A DNA stretch of 34,432 nt from Alphaproteobacteria bacterium (GTDB taxonomy: Bacteria > Pseudomonadota > Alphaproteobacteria > CACIAM-22H2): positions 1 through 34,432 of the forward strand of contig JAEUKZ010000348.1 in assembly GCA_016793045.1 (NCBI GenBank), in the 5' to 3' direction. Position 1 is the stretch's first letter. Every line of letters starts with the position of its first letter. The notes under the pieces were generated by a model. The model saw only the letters and a program-made list of their open reading frames with translations, had not been told where the DNA came from and ran no database searches. Positions 8,939-17,429 of the stretch are shown here, piece after piece. The translations under genes were made by a program, and so were the position numbers.

Positions 8939-9718
8939 GTGCTGGCCGCCGCCGCTGCACAAGCTGGCGGCGTGCAGACGATCTGCCTACTCTTCGCTGC
9001 TGGATTCGCTGCCGGCGTCATGAACGCGGTCGCCGGCGGCGGCTCTTTCGTGAGCTTTCCGGCTCTCATCATGGCCGGCGTGCCTTCGGTCGAAGCGAAC
9101 GCTTCGAGTACGGTCGCGCTTCTGCCCGGGAGTCTCGCCAGCAGCTGGACCTTCCGCCGTGGCCTCAGGGGCTTCGGCGGCGTCGGCCTGCGCTCCCTGC
9201 TCGCCGTCAGCGTTGCCGGCGGCCTCGCGGGCGCCGCCTTGCTCCTGGCAACACCGCAGCGGACCTTCGACGCCGTCATCCCCTGGCTGCTGCTGCTGGC
9301 GACGCTGTCCTTCGCCTTCGGGCGCGACGCCGGTACAGCGCTGCGAAGCCGGGTGCGCATCGGCCGCCGCCCGGTGCTGGTCGTCCAATTCCTGCTCGCG
9401 GTCTACGGCGGCTATTTCGGCGGCGCGGTCGGCATCATGATGATGGCGGCGTGGCATCTGCTCGACGGCGTCGATCTCAAGGCGATCACGCCCGCGCGCA
9501 CGCTGATCGTCAGTGCCACCAACGCCGTTGCCGTCGCCGCCTTCATCGCGCTCGGTGCGGTGTGGTGGCGCGAGACGCTCGTGATGGTGGCCGCGAGCAC
9601 GCTCGGCGGCTTCGCCGGTGCGCATCTGACGCTTCGCCTCGATGCAAGAGTCCTGCGCGCCGTCATCCTTGCGATCACCGCGACGATGACGGTCGCGTTC
9701 TTCCTGCGAACGCGCTAG
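8939..9718 (+). CDS. TauE/SafE (TSUP) family exporter
   Basis: This is a 259-residue membrane protein of the TSUP (TauE/SafE/YfcA) family, whose members are proposed to export sulfite, sulfoacetate or related organosulfur anions. The family signatures are the two repeat motifs: GVMNAVAGGGSFVSFPALIMAGVP near 26-49, with the following NASSTVALLPG, and the second-half counterpart GGYFGGAVGIMMMAAW near 157-172 with SATNAVA. About eight membrane segments are visible. The start is a GTG at 8939 with GGCAGG upstream. It is divergent from the LysR regulator. Its stop TAG shares the four bases CTAG with the stop of the convergent PLP enzyme gene. The substrate is not known; the neighbouring transsulfuration-type enzyme makes a sulfur compound plausible. 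Confidence 0.9.
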   Translation: MLAAAAAQAGGVQTICLLFAAGFAAGVMNAVAGGGSFVSFPALIMAGVPSVEANASSTVALLPGSLASSWTFRRGLRGFGGVGLRSLLAVSVAGGLAGAALLLATPQRTFDAVIPWLLLLATLSFAFGRDAGTALRSRVRIGRRPVLVVQFLLAVYGGYFGGAVGIMMMAAWHLLDGVDLKAITPARTLIVSATNAVAVAAFIALGAVWWRETLVMVAASTLGGFAGAHLTLRLDARVLRAVILAITATMTVAFFLRTR

Positions 9719-10875
9719 TCGCCGGCGCCCGCCCCCGCCAGCGCGAGCTCGAGATCCTCGATCAGGTCGCCGGCGTCTTCGATGCCGACCGAGAGCCGCA
9801 GCAGGTCGCCCGGCGCCGGCGTCCCCGGCCCTTCGATGCTGGCGCGATGTTCGACCAGGCTCTCGACCCCGCCGAGCGAGGTCGCGCGCTTCCAGATCTT
9901 GAGTTGCGCGGCGGTGGCGATCGCGGCGGCAGCGCCGCCGGCGACGCGGATCGACATCATGCCGCCGAAGCCCCCGGCCATCTGCCGCGCCGCGACCTCG
10001 TGGCCCGGAAAGTTGGTGAGGCCGGGATAGAGGACGTCGGCAATGCGGCGGTGTCCGCGGAAATGCGCGGCGATCCGCATCGCCGCCGCCGAGGCCGCAC
10101 GCACACGCAGCGGCAGCGTGCGCAGACCGCGCAGCAGCAGCCACGCCTCAAACGAGCCGAGGATCGCGCCGTTGCCCTTGCGCACAGCCTTGACGCGCTG
10201 CCAGTAGCCGTCCAGACGCGCCACGGTGAGCGTCCCGGCGCAGACATCGGAGTGGCCGTTGAGATACTTGGTCGCCGCGTGCATCACGATGTCGGCGCCG
10301 AGGGTCAGCGGGCGCGTCAGGATAGGAGTCGCGACGGTCGAGTCGACCGCAAGCCGCGCGCCGGCGCGATGCGCGATGTCGGCGGCGGCAGCTATGTCGC
10401 TGATGCACCACAGCGGGTTCGCCGGAGTCTCGAGCCAGACCAGCTTGGTTTCGCCCGGCCGCACAGCGCGCCGCACCGCATCGACATTGTCGGCGTCGAC
10501 GAAGTCGACCTTGAGGCCCCATTCGGCCGCATAGCCTGCAAGCCAGCTGCGCAGCGCCCAGTACATCACCTTCGGCGCCACGACGTGGTCACCCGGTGCC
10601 AGCGCCTGGAACACCGCGGTCGCAGCCGCCATGCCGGAGGCAAAGAGCAGCGTCTCGGTGCCGTGCTCGAGCGCGGTGACGACCTGCTCGGCCTGATCGA
10701 AGGCGGGATTGTCGGCGCGGACGTAGACGCGCCCGGATCGGTACTGATTGTCGGGATCGCGCTCGAACGTCGTTGCCGTGTGGATCGGCGGCACGATCGC
10801 CCGCGTGGTCGGTTCGATCCAGCCGAGCGCCTGCGCGGCGATCGTATCGGGCTTGTACATGGGCGGCATCCGCAT
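9715..10875 (-). CDS. Cys/Met-metabolism PLP enzyme (cystathionine gamma-synthase family)
   Basis: This is a 386-residue fold-type I PLP enzyme of the transsulfuration family, which performs gamma- or beta-replacement and elimination on homocysteine, cysteine or activated homoserine. The PLP lysine is Lys203 in HAATKYLNGHSD. Other family marks are the YVRADNPA motif near 51-58 (form of the usual Y-R-x-x-NP), FASGMAA near 78-84, LVWLETPANP and AVDST with Asp178. The segment that is normally YGGTY reads VMYWALRSW near 103-111. The Tyr is kept but the Gly-Gly-Thr is not, so it is not a canonical MetB or MetZ and its reaction cannot be assigned. Starts at 10875, 10869 and 10860 are all possible. 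It converges on the TauE-type gene (shared CTAG stop) and diverges from a LysE-family exporter. Confidence 0.88.
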   Translation of the reverse strand: MRMPPMYKPDTIAAQALGWIEPTTRAIVPPIHTATTFERDPDNQYRSGRVYVRADNPAFDQAEQVVTALEHGTETLLFASGMAAATAVFQALAPGDHVVAPKVMYWALRSWLAGYAAEWGLKVDFVDADNVDAVRRAVRPGETKLVWLETPANPLWCISDIAAAADIAHRAGARLAVDSTVATPILTRPLTLGADIVMHAATKYLNGHSDVCAGTLTVARLDGYWQRVKAVRKGNGAILGSFEAWLLLRGLRTLPLRVRAASAAAMRIAAHFRGHRRIADVLYPGLTNFPGHEVAARQMAGGFGGMMSIRVAGGAAAAIATAAQLKIWKRATSLGGVESLVEHRASIEGPGTPAPGDLLRLSVGIEDAGDLIEDLELALAGAGAGD

Positions 10876-10931
10876 TGAGGTGTCTTCGCCCCTTGTAGCG
10901 CGCCCCCCGGTGGCGATGCTAGGTGAAGGCG

Positions 10932-11555
10932 ATGTCGTTCTCCTCCACGTATTTCGGCCTCGCCGCCATTGGCTTCGCCCTCGGCTGGTCCGTCGCCTGG
11001 CCCCCCGGTCCCATCAACGCCGAAATCCTCCGCCGGGCGCTCGCGGGCCGGTTCTGGCCAGCCGCGTCGATCGGCTTCGGCGCCTGTGCAGGCGACGCCG
11101 CCTGGGCGCTCGCCGTCGCGCTGGGCGCAAGTGCCCTGGCGAGGCTGCCGGCGATGATCGATGCGCTCTGGTGGATCAGCCGCGCGCTGCTCTGCCTGCT
11201 GGCGGGCCACTATCTGTGGAGCGCATACCGGCATTGGCGCGCGCCGTCACCGCCCGGCGCCGGCCCGCGCTTCGATTCGACCCGCAACGCCTTCGCGATC
11301 GGCTTCGTGCTCGCGCTCACCAGCCCATGGAATCTCGGCTTCTGGATCGGAGTGATGGGTCGGCCGGAGCTCGCGGGACTCGGTACGACCGCGGCCCTCA
11401 CGGTCGCTTTCGCCGTCATCGCTGGAGCTGCGAGCTGGGTCGCGGTGCTGACCCTGCTTGCAACCAGCCTGCAGCGCTGGCTCGATGCGCCGTCATGGGA
11501 CGTGGCCGCGCGCGTCCTGACCGCCCTGCTTCTGCTCGCCTTCGCCTTCGCTTGA
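10932..11555 (+). CDS. LysE/RhtB-family amino acid exporter
   Basis: This is a 207-residue membrane protein with about six membrane segments, matching the LysE/RhtB family of amino acid and metabolite exporters in length. The N-terminal signature is the GWSVAWPPGPINAEILRRAL stretch, the usual PGP motif after the first membrane segment. ALTSPWNLGFWIG in the second half corresponds to the conserved N-P-K/N region. The ATG at 10932 has AGGTGA about 5 bp upstream. A GTG three codons earlier (10923) is also possible. It is divergent from the PLP enzyme with 56 bp between them and is followed after 19 bp by an SDR, probably in one transcript. The substrate is unknown. Confidence 0.85.
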   Translation: MSFSSTYFGLAAIGFALGWSVAWPPGPINAEILRRALAGRFWPAASIGFGACAGDAAWALAVALGASALARLPAMIDALWWISRALLCLLAGHYLWSAYRHWRAPSPPGAGPRFDSTRNAFAIGFVLALTSPWNLGFWIGVMGRPELAGLGTTAALTVAFAVIAGAASWVAVLTLLATSLQRWLDAPSWDVAARVLTALLLLAFAFA

Positions 11556-11574
11556 CCCCTGGGAGCCACTCGAA

Positions 11575-12357
11575 ATGCGCAAGATCCTCCTCGTCACCGG
11601 CGGCGCCAGCGGCATCGGCGCGGCCGTCGCCGAACTGGCCGCAGCCGACGGCTATGCGGTCGCGATCAACTACCGCAGCCGCGCTGCGCAGGCCGAAGCG
11701 ATGGTTGGCGCGATCAACGCGACCGGCGGCCGTGCGATGGCGGTCAAGGCCGATGTCGGCGACCCGGAACAGATCGAACCGATGTTCGCCGCCATCGACG
11801 GACAGCTGGGTCCGCTCACCGCCCTGGTCAACTGCGCCGGCATCGATGGCGGGGTCCATCGCGCCGATGCCTTCACCGCCGGCGCGCTGCGCCATCTCCT
11901 GGACGTCAACGTCGTCGGCCCGATGCTGTGCTGCGGCGCCGCGATCCGCCGCATGTCGACCCGACACGGCGGCAACGGCGGCGCCATCGTGAATGTCTCG
12001 TCGATCGCGGCGACGATCGGCGGCCGGCCGGGCAAGTCGCACTACGCCGCGAGCAAGGCCGCGCTCGACAGCTTCACCATCGGTCTGGCGAAGGAAGTGG
12101 CGCTCGAGGGCATCCGCGCAAATGTCATGCGTCCGGGCGCGGCGGAGACGCCGATGACGGCAGGCGGTCTCGCCGACCCCAAGATCAGGGCGGCCATCTC
12201 CGCGACCTTGGCGATGAACCGGGTCGGCACCGCGAGCGAGATGGCGCGCGTCATTCTGTGGCTGCTTTCCGACGCGGCGTCGTTCGTCTCCGGCGCCTGT
12301 GTCGATGCCAATGGCGGAGGCTTCCTGATCGCGGGCCCGTCGGGCACGCGGCTCTGA
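11575..12357 (+). CDS. Classical SDR oxidoreductase
   Basis: This is a 260-residue NAD(P)-dependent short-chain dehydrogenase/reductase. Visible landmarks are TGGASGIG at 8-15 (dinucleotide loop), NCAG at 86-89, and the catalytic Ser142/143, Tyr157 and Lys161 (SHYAASK). The residues after beta2 (NYRSR) suggest NADP preference, as in 3-oxoacyl-ACP reductase-like and glucose dehydrogenase-like members. The ATG at 11575 is preceded by GGGAG at 11561-11565. It follows the LysE-family gene by 19 bp and converges on the amidase with a 9-bp gap. The substrate cannot be told from sequence. Confidence 0.9.
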   Translation: MRKILLVTGGASGIGAAVAELAAADGYAVAINYRSRAAQAEAMVGAINATGGRAMAVKADVGDPEQIEPMFAAIDGQLGPLTALVNCAGIDGGVHRADAFTAGALRHLLDVNVVGPMLCCGAAIRRMSTRHGGNGGAIVNVSSIAATIGGRPGKSHYAASKAALDSFTIGLAKEVALEGIRANVMRPGAAETPMTAGGLADPKIRAAISATLAMNRVGTASEMARVILWLLSDAASFVSGACVDANGGGFLIAGPSGTRL

Positions 12358-12366
12358 CGGTCGCGT

Positions 12367-13764
12367 TCAGGCCTCGGTCGGTGCCGGCCACGGCCGCTGC
12401 GCGGGCCGAATGCGCTCGTAGAGCGCCGACATGCGCAGCACGCCGATGTCGTCGAAGCGCTGGCCCGCGATCTGCAGCCCGATCGGCAGCCCGCCCTTGG
12501 TGTAGCCGCAGTTGATCGATGCAGCCGGCTGTTCCGACATGCTCCACAGCACGGTGAACACGATGTGCTCGAACGGCCTGACCGGATCGTTGATCGGCGA
12601 GGCGAACTCGGCCGGGTAGGTCGGCACCGGCGAGGTCGGCGACAGGACGAAGTCGACGTCGCGGCAAGCCCGCGCCGCCGCCGCGCGCATCTCGATCGTG
12701 CGATTGAAGCCGCGGACCACCGCGAGGCCGGACAGGCTCTCGCCCTGCTCGGCCCAGCGCAGGATATAAGGAAGGATCTTCGCGCGCCGCTCGGGCGGCA
12801 GCTTGGAGATGTCGTCCCACGACCGTGCGCGCCAGAAATCGTCGAGCCCGTCGAGCATCGCACGGGTCACGACCGGCGCGATCGGCCGGATTTCGGCGCC
12901 GAGGCTCGCGAACGCGTCTGCTGCGGCGGCCACGGCAGCAGAGACGTCCGGATCGACGGGCAGGCCGATGCCGGGATCGAGCATCAGGCCGATGCGCAGG
13001 CCACGCGGGCTGAAGTCTTCGAGCGCGTGCCAGGCGATGTCCGCTGGCGGCAGGCTCATGTGGTCGCGCCGGTCCGGGTCCGAAAGCACCGCCATCATCA
13101 GCGCGCTGTCGGCGACGCCGCGTGTCATCGGGCCGGCCACGCGCGCGGGATAGGGCGGGTCGATCGGGATGCGGCCGAGACTGGGCTTGAGCGTGAAGAT
13201 GCCGCACCAGCCGGCGGGCAGACGCACCGAACCGCCGATATCGGTTCCGAGATGCAGCGGACCGTAGCCCGCCGCGGCGGCCGCACCGGCGCCGGCGCTC
13301 GAGCCGCCCGGATTCTTGGAGAGGTCCCAGGGATTGCGCGTGAGCGGATGGAAGCTCGACAGCCCGGACGACAGCATGCCGTAATCGGGCATCGTCGTCT
13401 TGGCGAAGCAGATCGCACCCGCTTCACGCAGGCGCGCCGCGGGCGGCGCATCGTCGGCCGCCGGAGTAGGCATCGTCGCCGCCGTCCCGAGCGGGATCGG
13501 CGTTCCCTTGGTGGCGATGTTCTCCTTGATCGTGACGGGCACGCCGTCGAGCGGGCCGACCGGCGTGCCGCGTGCCCAACGCGCGGATGCCTGCGCGGCG
13601 GCGCGCAAGGCCGCGTCGGGATCGTAGGCATAGAGCGCCTTGAGCTTCGGTTCCCATGACGCGACATGGCCGATCACCGCGCGCATCACGTCGGTCGGAG
13701 AGAACGACTTCTTGCGATAGCCGTCGATCAGGGCGACGGCGGAAAGGTCGTGCAACGCAGTCAT
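12367..13764 (-). CDS. Amidase-signature family hydrolase
   Basis: This is a 465-residue amidase-signature enzyme that hydrolyses a C-N amide bond through a Ser-cisSer-Lys triad. The triad is Lys80 (VTIKENIATKG), Ser155 (NPGGSSAGAG) and Ser179 (GTDIGGSVRLPAG). The spacings of 75 and 24 residues equal those of fatty acid amide hydrolase. No signal peptide is seen, so it is likely cytoplasmic. It is not a clear GatA: there is no gatB or gatC beside it and it fits the general amidase group. It is divergent from an oligopeptide-type ABC importer, 180 bp away, suggesting that it acts on an imported amide or peptide-like compound. That link is inference from context. The ATG at 13764 has only a weak ribosome-binding site. 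Confidence 0.92.
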   Translation of the reverse strand: MTALHDLSAVALIDGYRKKSFSPTDVMRAVIGHVASWEPKLKALYAYDPDAALRAAAQASARWARGTPVGPLDGVPVTIKENIATKGTPIPLGTAATMPTPAADDAPPAARLREAGAICFAKTTMPDYGMLSSGLSSFHPLTRNPWDLSKNPGGSSAGAGAAAAAGYGPLHLGTDIGGSVRLPAGWCGIFTLKPSLGRIPIDPPYPARVAGPMTRGVADSALMMAVLSDPDRRDHMSLPPADIAWHALEDFSPRGLRIGLMLDPGIGLPVDPDVSAAVAAAADAFASLGAEIRPIAPVVTRAMLDGLDDFWRARSWDDISKLPPERRAKILPYILRWAEQGESLSGLAVVRGFNRTIEMRAAAARACRDVDFVLSPTSPVPTYPAEFASPINDPVRPFEHIVFTVLWSMSEQPAASINCGYTKGGLPIGLQIAGQRFDDIGVLRMSALYERIRPAQRPWPAPTEA

Positions 13765-13856
13765 CGTCGATGGTCATCCAGGCTGCTGAGAAGTGATTCA
13801 GTCTGACCTACGCCGTGCCGCGGCGCCAGCGCCATACCGCCGCGGCGGCGCCGTGC

Positions 13857-13884
13857 TTGCCCGCCCGGCCGCGCCGTGTAAGCT
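13857..13884 (+). promoter_or_regulatory. Weak promoter candidate for the ABC importer
   Basis: TTGCCC (13857-13862) and TAAGCT (13879-13884) are 16 bp apart in the 180-bp divergent gap between the amidase and binding-protein genes. They match the sigma70 consensus at only four and three positions. Nothing else in the gap (13765-13944) stands out except G+C-rich self-complementary tracts near 13820-13851. Confidence 0.25.
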
Positions 13885-13944
13885 GACTGCCGAAAGCCGC
13901 CGCCGCGACAGGCACGGGACGAGCCTGGCAATGAGGAGGACCAC

Positions 13945-15564
13945 ATGATGCATCGGGGGCCGGGGCCGGGGATCGGCCGGCGCGACCTTTTGGCGGGCGC
14001 TGCGGCGCTCGGTGCTCTGGCTGCCGCCGGACCGGCGCGCGCCCAGCCGGCGCCGCGGCGCGGCGGAGTCCTGCGCGTCGCCTACAACACCGAGCAGCCG
14101 AATCTCAACGCGGCGCTGGTCGCGTCGAATGCGGTGTATCTTGTCGCCAGCAAAGTGCTCGAGCCGCTTGCCGAGATGGATGGACTGGCGGGCGGCGTGC
14201 GGCCGCTGCTGGCGACGGGCTGGGATGCCGCCCGCGACGGCAAGACGATCACTTTCCGCCTGCGCCAGGGCGTGAAGTGGCATGACGGCCGCGACTTCAC
14301 CTCGGCCGACGTGCAGTTCTCCGCCATGGAGGTCTGGAAGGCGCTGCAGAATTTCGGCCGCGCCGTCTTCAAGGATCTCTCGGCGGTCGAAACGCCCGAT
14401 GCCCATACGGCGATCTTCCGCTTCGATGCGCCCATCCCGCTTCAGCTCGTCCTCAACGCGATCCCGGCGCTGACGACCGTGTTGCCGCGCCATCTCTATG
14501 CCGGCACCGACATCCGCAACAATCCGCGCAATGCGATGCCGGTCGGCACCGGGCCGTTCAAGCTGACCGAAAACCGCCGCGGCGAATATGTTCGCCTCGA
14601 CCGCAATCCCGACTACTGGGATCGCACGCAGCCCTTCCTCGACCAGATCCTCTTCCGCGCGATGCCGGACAAGGCGGCGATCGCCGCCGCGCACGAGGCC
14701 GGGGAACTCGACCTCTCCTGCTTCACGTCGGTGCCGCTGCCGGACATCGCGCGGCTCGGCCGGTTGCCGACGCTCGAAGTCGTCGCGCGCGGATACGAAG
14801 GCGCGATCAACCACGCAACGATCGAATTCAACCTGCGCACGCCCCAGCTCCAGAAGCTCGAGGTTCGCAAGGCGATCGCGCACGCTGTCGACATCGGTTT
14901 CGTCGTCGACAACGTTTTCGAAGGCTACGCCAAGGCTGGCACCGGCCCGGTGCCGTCGACCTCCTCCGCCTTCTACACGCCCGACGTTCCGCGCTATCCC
15001 TACGACGCCGCGCGCGCCAACCGCATGCTCGACGAGGCCGGCTTCCCGCGTGGCGCCAACGGGACACGGTTCTCGCTGCGCCTGCGCCCGGCACCCTGGT
15101 TCGAGTATACGCGGCTGATGGGCGACTACCTCGCCCAGGCCCTCCGCCGCGTCGGCATCGACGCGCAGATGCAGGTCTTCGACCCGGGCGCGCATCTCAA
15201 CGTCGTCTATCGCGACCATGCCTTCGACATCACGACAGGGACGCACGCCTACCGCAACGACCCTGCGATCTCGACGACGGTGCTCTACGCCACCGGGACG
15301 CCGCCCGGGGTCCCGTGGAGCAACCAGTACGGCTACGCCAACCCGGCGATGGATGCCGTGATCCGCGAGGCGGCCAACGAAATCGACCCGGCCAAGCGCG
15401 TTGAGCTCTACCACCGCTTCCAGCGCATCGCGCAGGAGGACATCCCGCTGCTGCCGGCGGTCGAGCACGCGTTCGTTTCGGTCGTCAGCCGGCGGCTGGT
15501 CAATCATCACAACAATCCGCGCTGGGCCATGTCTTCATGGGCGGACCTCGCCTTCGCAAGCTGA
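13945..15564 (+). CDS. ABC importer substrate-binding protein, family 5 (DppA/OppA type)
   Basis: This is a 539-residue periplasmic solute-binding protein of the extracellular family 5, used by dipeptide, oligopeptide, nickel and glutathione-type importers. A twin-arginine signal, GRRDLLAG at 11-18, is followed by an Ala-rich hydrophobic run ending in PARAQP, so export through Tat is likely. Family features include the N-terminal RGGVLRVAYNTE, the conserved TFRLRQGVKWHDGRDFTSAD stretch near 94-113, and GTGPFKL near 195. The ATG at 13945 follows a strong GAGGAGGA (13933-13940); an ATG at 13948 is equivalent. It is the first gene of an importer operon with two permeases. The ligand is unknown. 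Confidence 0.93.
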   Translation: MMHRGPGPGIGRRDLLAGAAALGALAAAGPARAQPAPRRGGVLRVAYNTEQPNLNAALVASNAVYLVASKVLEPLAEMDGLAGGVRPLLATGWDAARDGKTITFRLRQGVKWHDGRDFTSADVQFSAMEVWKALQNFGRAVFKDLSAVETPDAHTAIFRFDAPIPLQLVLNAIPALTTVLPRHLYAGTDIRNNPRNAMPVGTGPFKLTENRRGEYVRLDRNPDYWDRTQPFLDQILFRAMPDKAAIAAAHEAGELDLSCFTSVPLPDIARLGRLPTLEVVARGYEGAINHATIEFNLRTPQLQKLEVRKAIAHAVDIGFVVDNVFEGYAKAGTGPVPSTSSAFYTPDVPRYPYDAARANRMLDEAGFPRGANGTRFSLRLRPAPWFEYTRLMGDYLAQALRRVGIDAQMQVFDPGAHLNVVYRDHAFDITTGTHAYRNDPAISTTVLYATGTPPGVPWSNQYGYANPAMDAVIREAANEIDPAKRVELYHRFQRIAQEDIPLLPAVEHAFVSVVSRRLVNHHNNPRWAMSSWADLAFAS

Positions 15565-15589
15565 CCGCGACCGCACGGCGCACGCCGGC

Positions 15590-16567
15590 ATGAACCGCGT
15601 CGCGACGCTGCTGCGCCGGAGGCTGGCGCAGGCGGTTCCGACGCTGCTGATCGTGCTCACCGGAAACTTCCTGCTGATCCGGCTCGCGCCCGGCGACGTG
15701 GTCGACACGCTGATGATCTCGCAGGGCGGCGGCGATCCGGCGACGGCCGCGGCGCTGCGCGCGGAATATGGGCTCGACCAGCCCTGGCCCGTGCAGCTTG
15801 CGCTCTTTCTCTGGAAGTCGCTGCGCTTCGATCTCGGCTTCTCGTACTTCTACAGCGAGCGGGTGGCGACCCTGGTGTTCGACCGCCTGCCGATCACGCT
15901 CGTGCTGATGGGAACCGCGATGGGCGTGGCGCTCGCGATCGGCGGCACGCTGGGCGCACTGGCCGCGCAGCGCGCGGGTGGACGGCGCGACGTCGCCATC
16001 CTGGCGTTCGGCCTCGTCTGCTACGCCCTGCCGAGCTTCTGGATCGGGCTGATGCTGATCGTCCTCTTCGCCGTCAAGCTGCAATGGCTGCCGGTCGGCG
16101 GCGTCGCGACGATGGGATCGGGCCTCGCTGGTATCGCACACGGGCTCGACGTCGCACGCCACCTCGTCCTGCCGGTCGCGACGCTGGCTCTGTTCTTCGT
16201 CGGCGTCTACATGCGCGTGATGCGTGCCGCGATGATCGAGGTCTTCACCCAGGACTTCGTACGAACCGCGCGCGCCAAGGGCCTGAGCGAGCGCCAGGTC
16301 GCGTTCCGCCACGTCGCCCGACACGCCATGCTGCCCTTGGCGACAATGCTCGGGCTCCACGCCGCGACCGCGCTCGGCGGCAGCGTCGTCGTAGAAAGCA
16401 TGTTCTCGGTGCCCGGCGTCGGCCGCCTCGCCTTCGACGCGGTGATGCAGCGCGACGTCAACACGCTGCTCGGCATCGTATACGTCAGCGCGCTGGTCGT
16501 CATCGCGGTCAATTTCCTGGTCGACGTCGCCTATGCGTGGATCGATCCGCGCATTGGCGAAGGGTGA
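15590..16567 (+). CDS. ABC importer permease, DppB/OppB type
   Basis: This is a 325-residue inner-membrane permease of the BPD_transp_1 superfamily, DppB branch. N-terminal landmarks are a first membrane helix, then FLLIRLAPGDVV and a periplasmic region with YGLDQPWPVQ. The EAA loop that contacts the ATPase is visible as FVRTARAKGLSERQVAFRHV near 233-252. Six membrane segments are apparent. The ATG at 15590 lies 25 bp after the binding-protein stop. Its ribosome-binding site is poor, so coupling to the upstream gene is likely. It is followed by the second permease after only 4 bp. Confidence 0.93.
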   Translation: MNRVATLLRRRLAQAVPTLLIVLTGNFLLIRLAPGDVVDTLMISQGGGDPATAAALRAEYGLDQPWPVQLALFLWKSLRFDLGFSYFYSERVATLVFDRLPITLVLMGTAMGVALAIGGTLGALAAQRAGGRRDVAILAFGLVCYALPSFWIGLMLIVLFAVKLQWLPVGGVATMGSGLAGIAHGLDVARHLVLPVATLALFFVGVYMRVMRAAMIEVFTQDFVRTARAKGLSERQVAFRHVARHAMLPLATMLGLHAATALGGSVVVESMFSVPGVGRLAFDAVMQRDVNTLLGIVYVSALVVIAVNFLVDVAYAWIDPRIGEG

Positions 16568-16571
16568 CGCC

Positions 16572-17429
16572 GTGACCGTCGCCGGCGAGCGCGAACGCGG
16601 AGTGTGGCGGGCCCTGCGGGCTGATCGCATGGCGATGGCCGGGCTTGCGATCATCGCCATTGTGGTCGCGATGGCGCTCGCGGCGCCGCTGCTCTTCCCG
16701 CTCGATCCGCTCGACTCGGTCGGGCGGCCTCTCATCGCCCCGTTCGAGACCTGGCGCCACCCGCTCGGAACCGACCGGCTCGGTCGCGATCTCGCTGCCG
16801 GCGTGTTTCACGGCGCACAGGTTTCGCTCGCGATCGGCGCGCTCGCTGCGCTGCTTGCGGTCGGCATCGGCGTCCTTGCCGGCGCGACCGCCGGCTACTA
16901 CCGCGGCTGGATCGACGAGGCGCTGATGCGCGTGGTCGAAGCCTTTCAGACCGTGCCGAGCTTCGTGCTTGCGCTGGCGCTGGTCGCCGTGCTGGGGCCG
17001 TCGATCTCCAGCAGCATCATCGCCGTGGCGCTGAGCACGTGGACGCAGTCGGCGCGGCTGGTCCGCGCGGAGTACCTCAGCCTCGGCCAACGCGACTTCG
17101 TGCGCGCCTGCCGCGCGCTCGGCATGCGCGATGGGGCGATCATGTTCCGCCACATCCTGCCCAATGCCCTGCCGCCGGTGATCGCGCTCGCGACGCTGAC
17201 GATGGCGATCGCGATCCTGGTGGAGAGCGCGCTCGCCTTCCTCGGGCTCGGTGATCCCAACCGCGTGAGCTGGGGCGCGATGATCGGGAGCGGGCGCGCC
17301 CTGCTGCGCACCGCGTGGTACGTGTCCGCGGTGCCCGGCGTGGCAATCGCGCTGACCGTTCTCGGCATCACGATGTTCGGCGAAGGCCTCAACGCCGCGC
17401 TCGACCCGCGGCGGATGCGGCGATCCTAG
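16572..17429 (+). CDS. ABC importer permease, DppC/OppC type
   Basis: This is a 285-residue permease of the DppC/OppC branch, pairing with the DppB-type gene just upstream. It has an N-terminal cytoplasmic stretch and first helix. The HPLGTDRLGRDL motif that marks this branch lies near 60-71, and an EAA loop reads FVRACRALGMRDGAIMFRHI near 176-195. The frame extends back to 16533, but a GTG at 16572 is preferred: it lies just after the upstream stop and has GAAGGG upstream. The stop TAG shares CTAG (17426-17429) with the stop of the convergent SDR. No OppD/OppF ATPase follows, so the importer must borrow ATPases encoded elsewhere. Confidence 0.92.
   Translation: MTVAGERERGVWRALRADRMAMAGLAIIAIVVAMALAAPLLFPLDPLDSVGRPLIAPFETWRHPLGTDRLGRDLAAGVFHGAQVSLAIGALAALLAVGIGVLAGATAGYYRGWIDEALMRVVEAFQTVPSFVLALALVAVLGPSISSSIIAVALSTWTQSARLVRAEYLSLGQRDFVRACRALGMRDGAIMFRHILPNALPPVIALATLTMAIAILVESALAFLGLGDPNRVSWGAMIGSGRALLRTAWYVSAVPGVAIALTVLGITMFGEGLNAALDPRRMRRS

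Noticed and set aside
13798-15510. A 570-codon minus-strand frame opposite the ABC binding-protein gene
   Set aside because: Antisense shadow; the plus-strand protein has a Tat signal, strong ribosome-binding site and clear family motifs.
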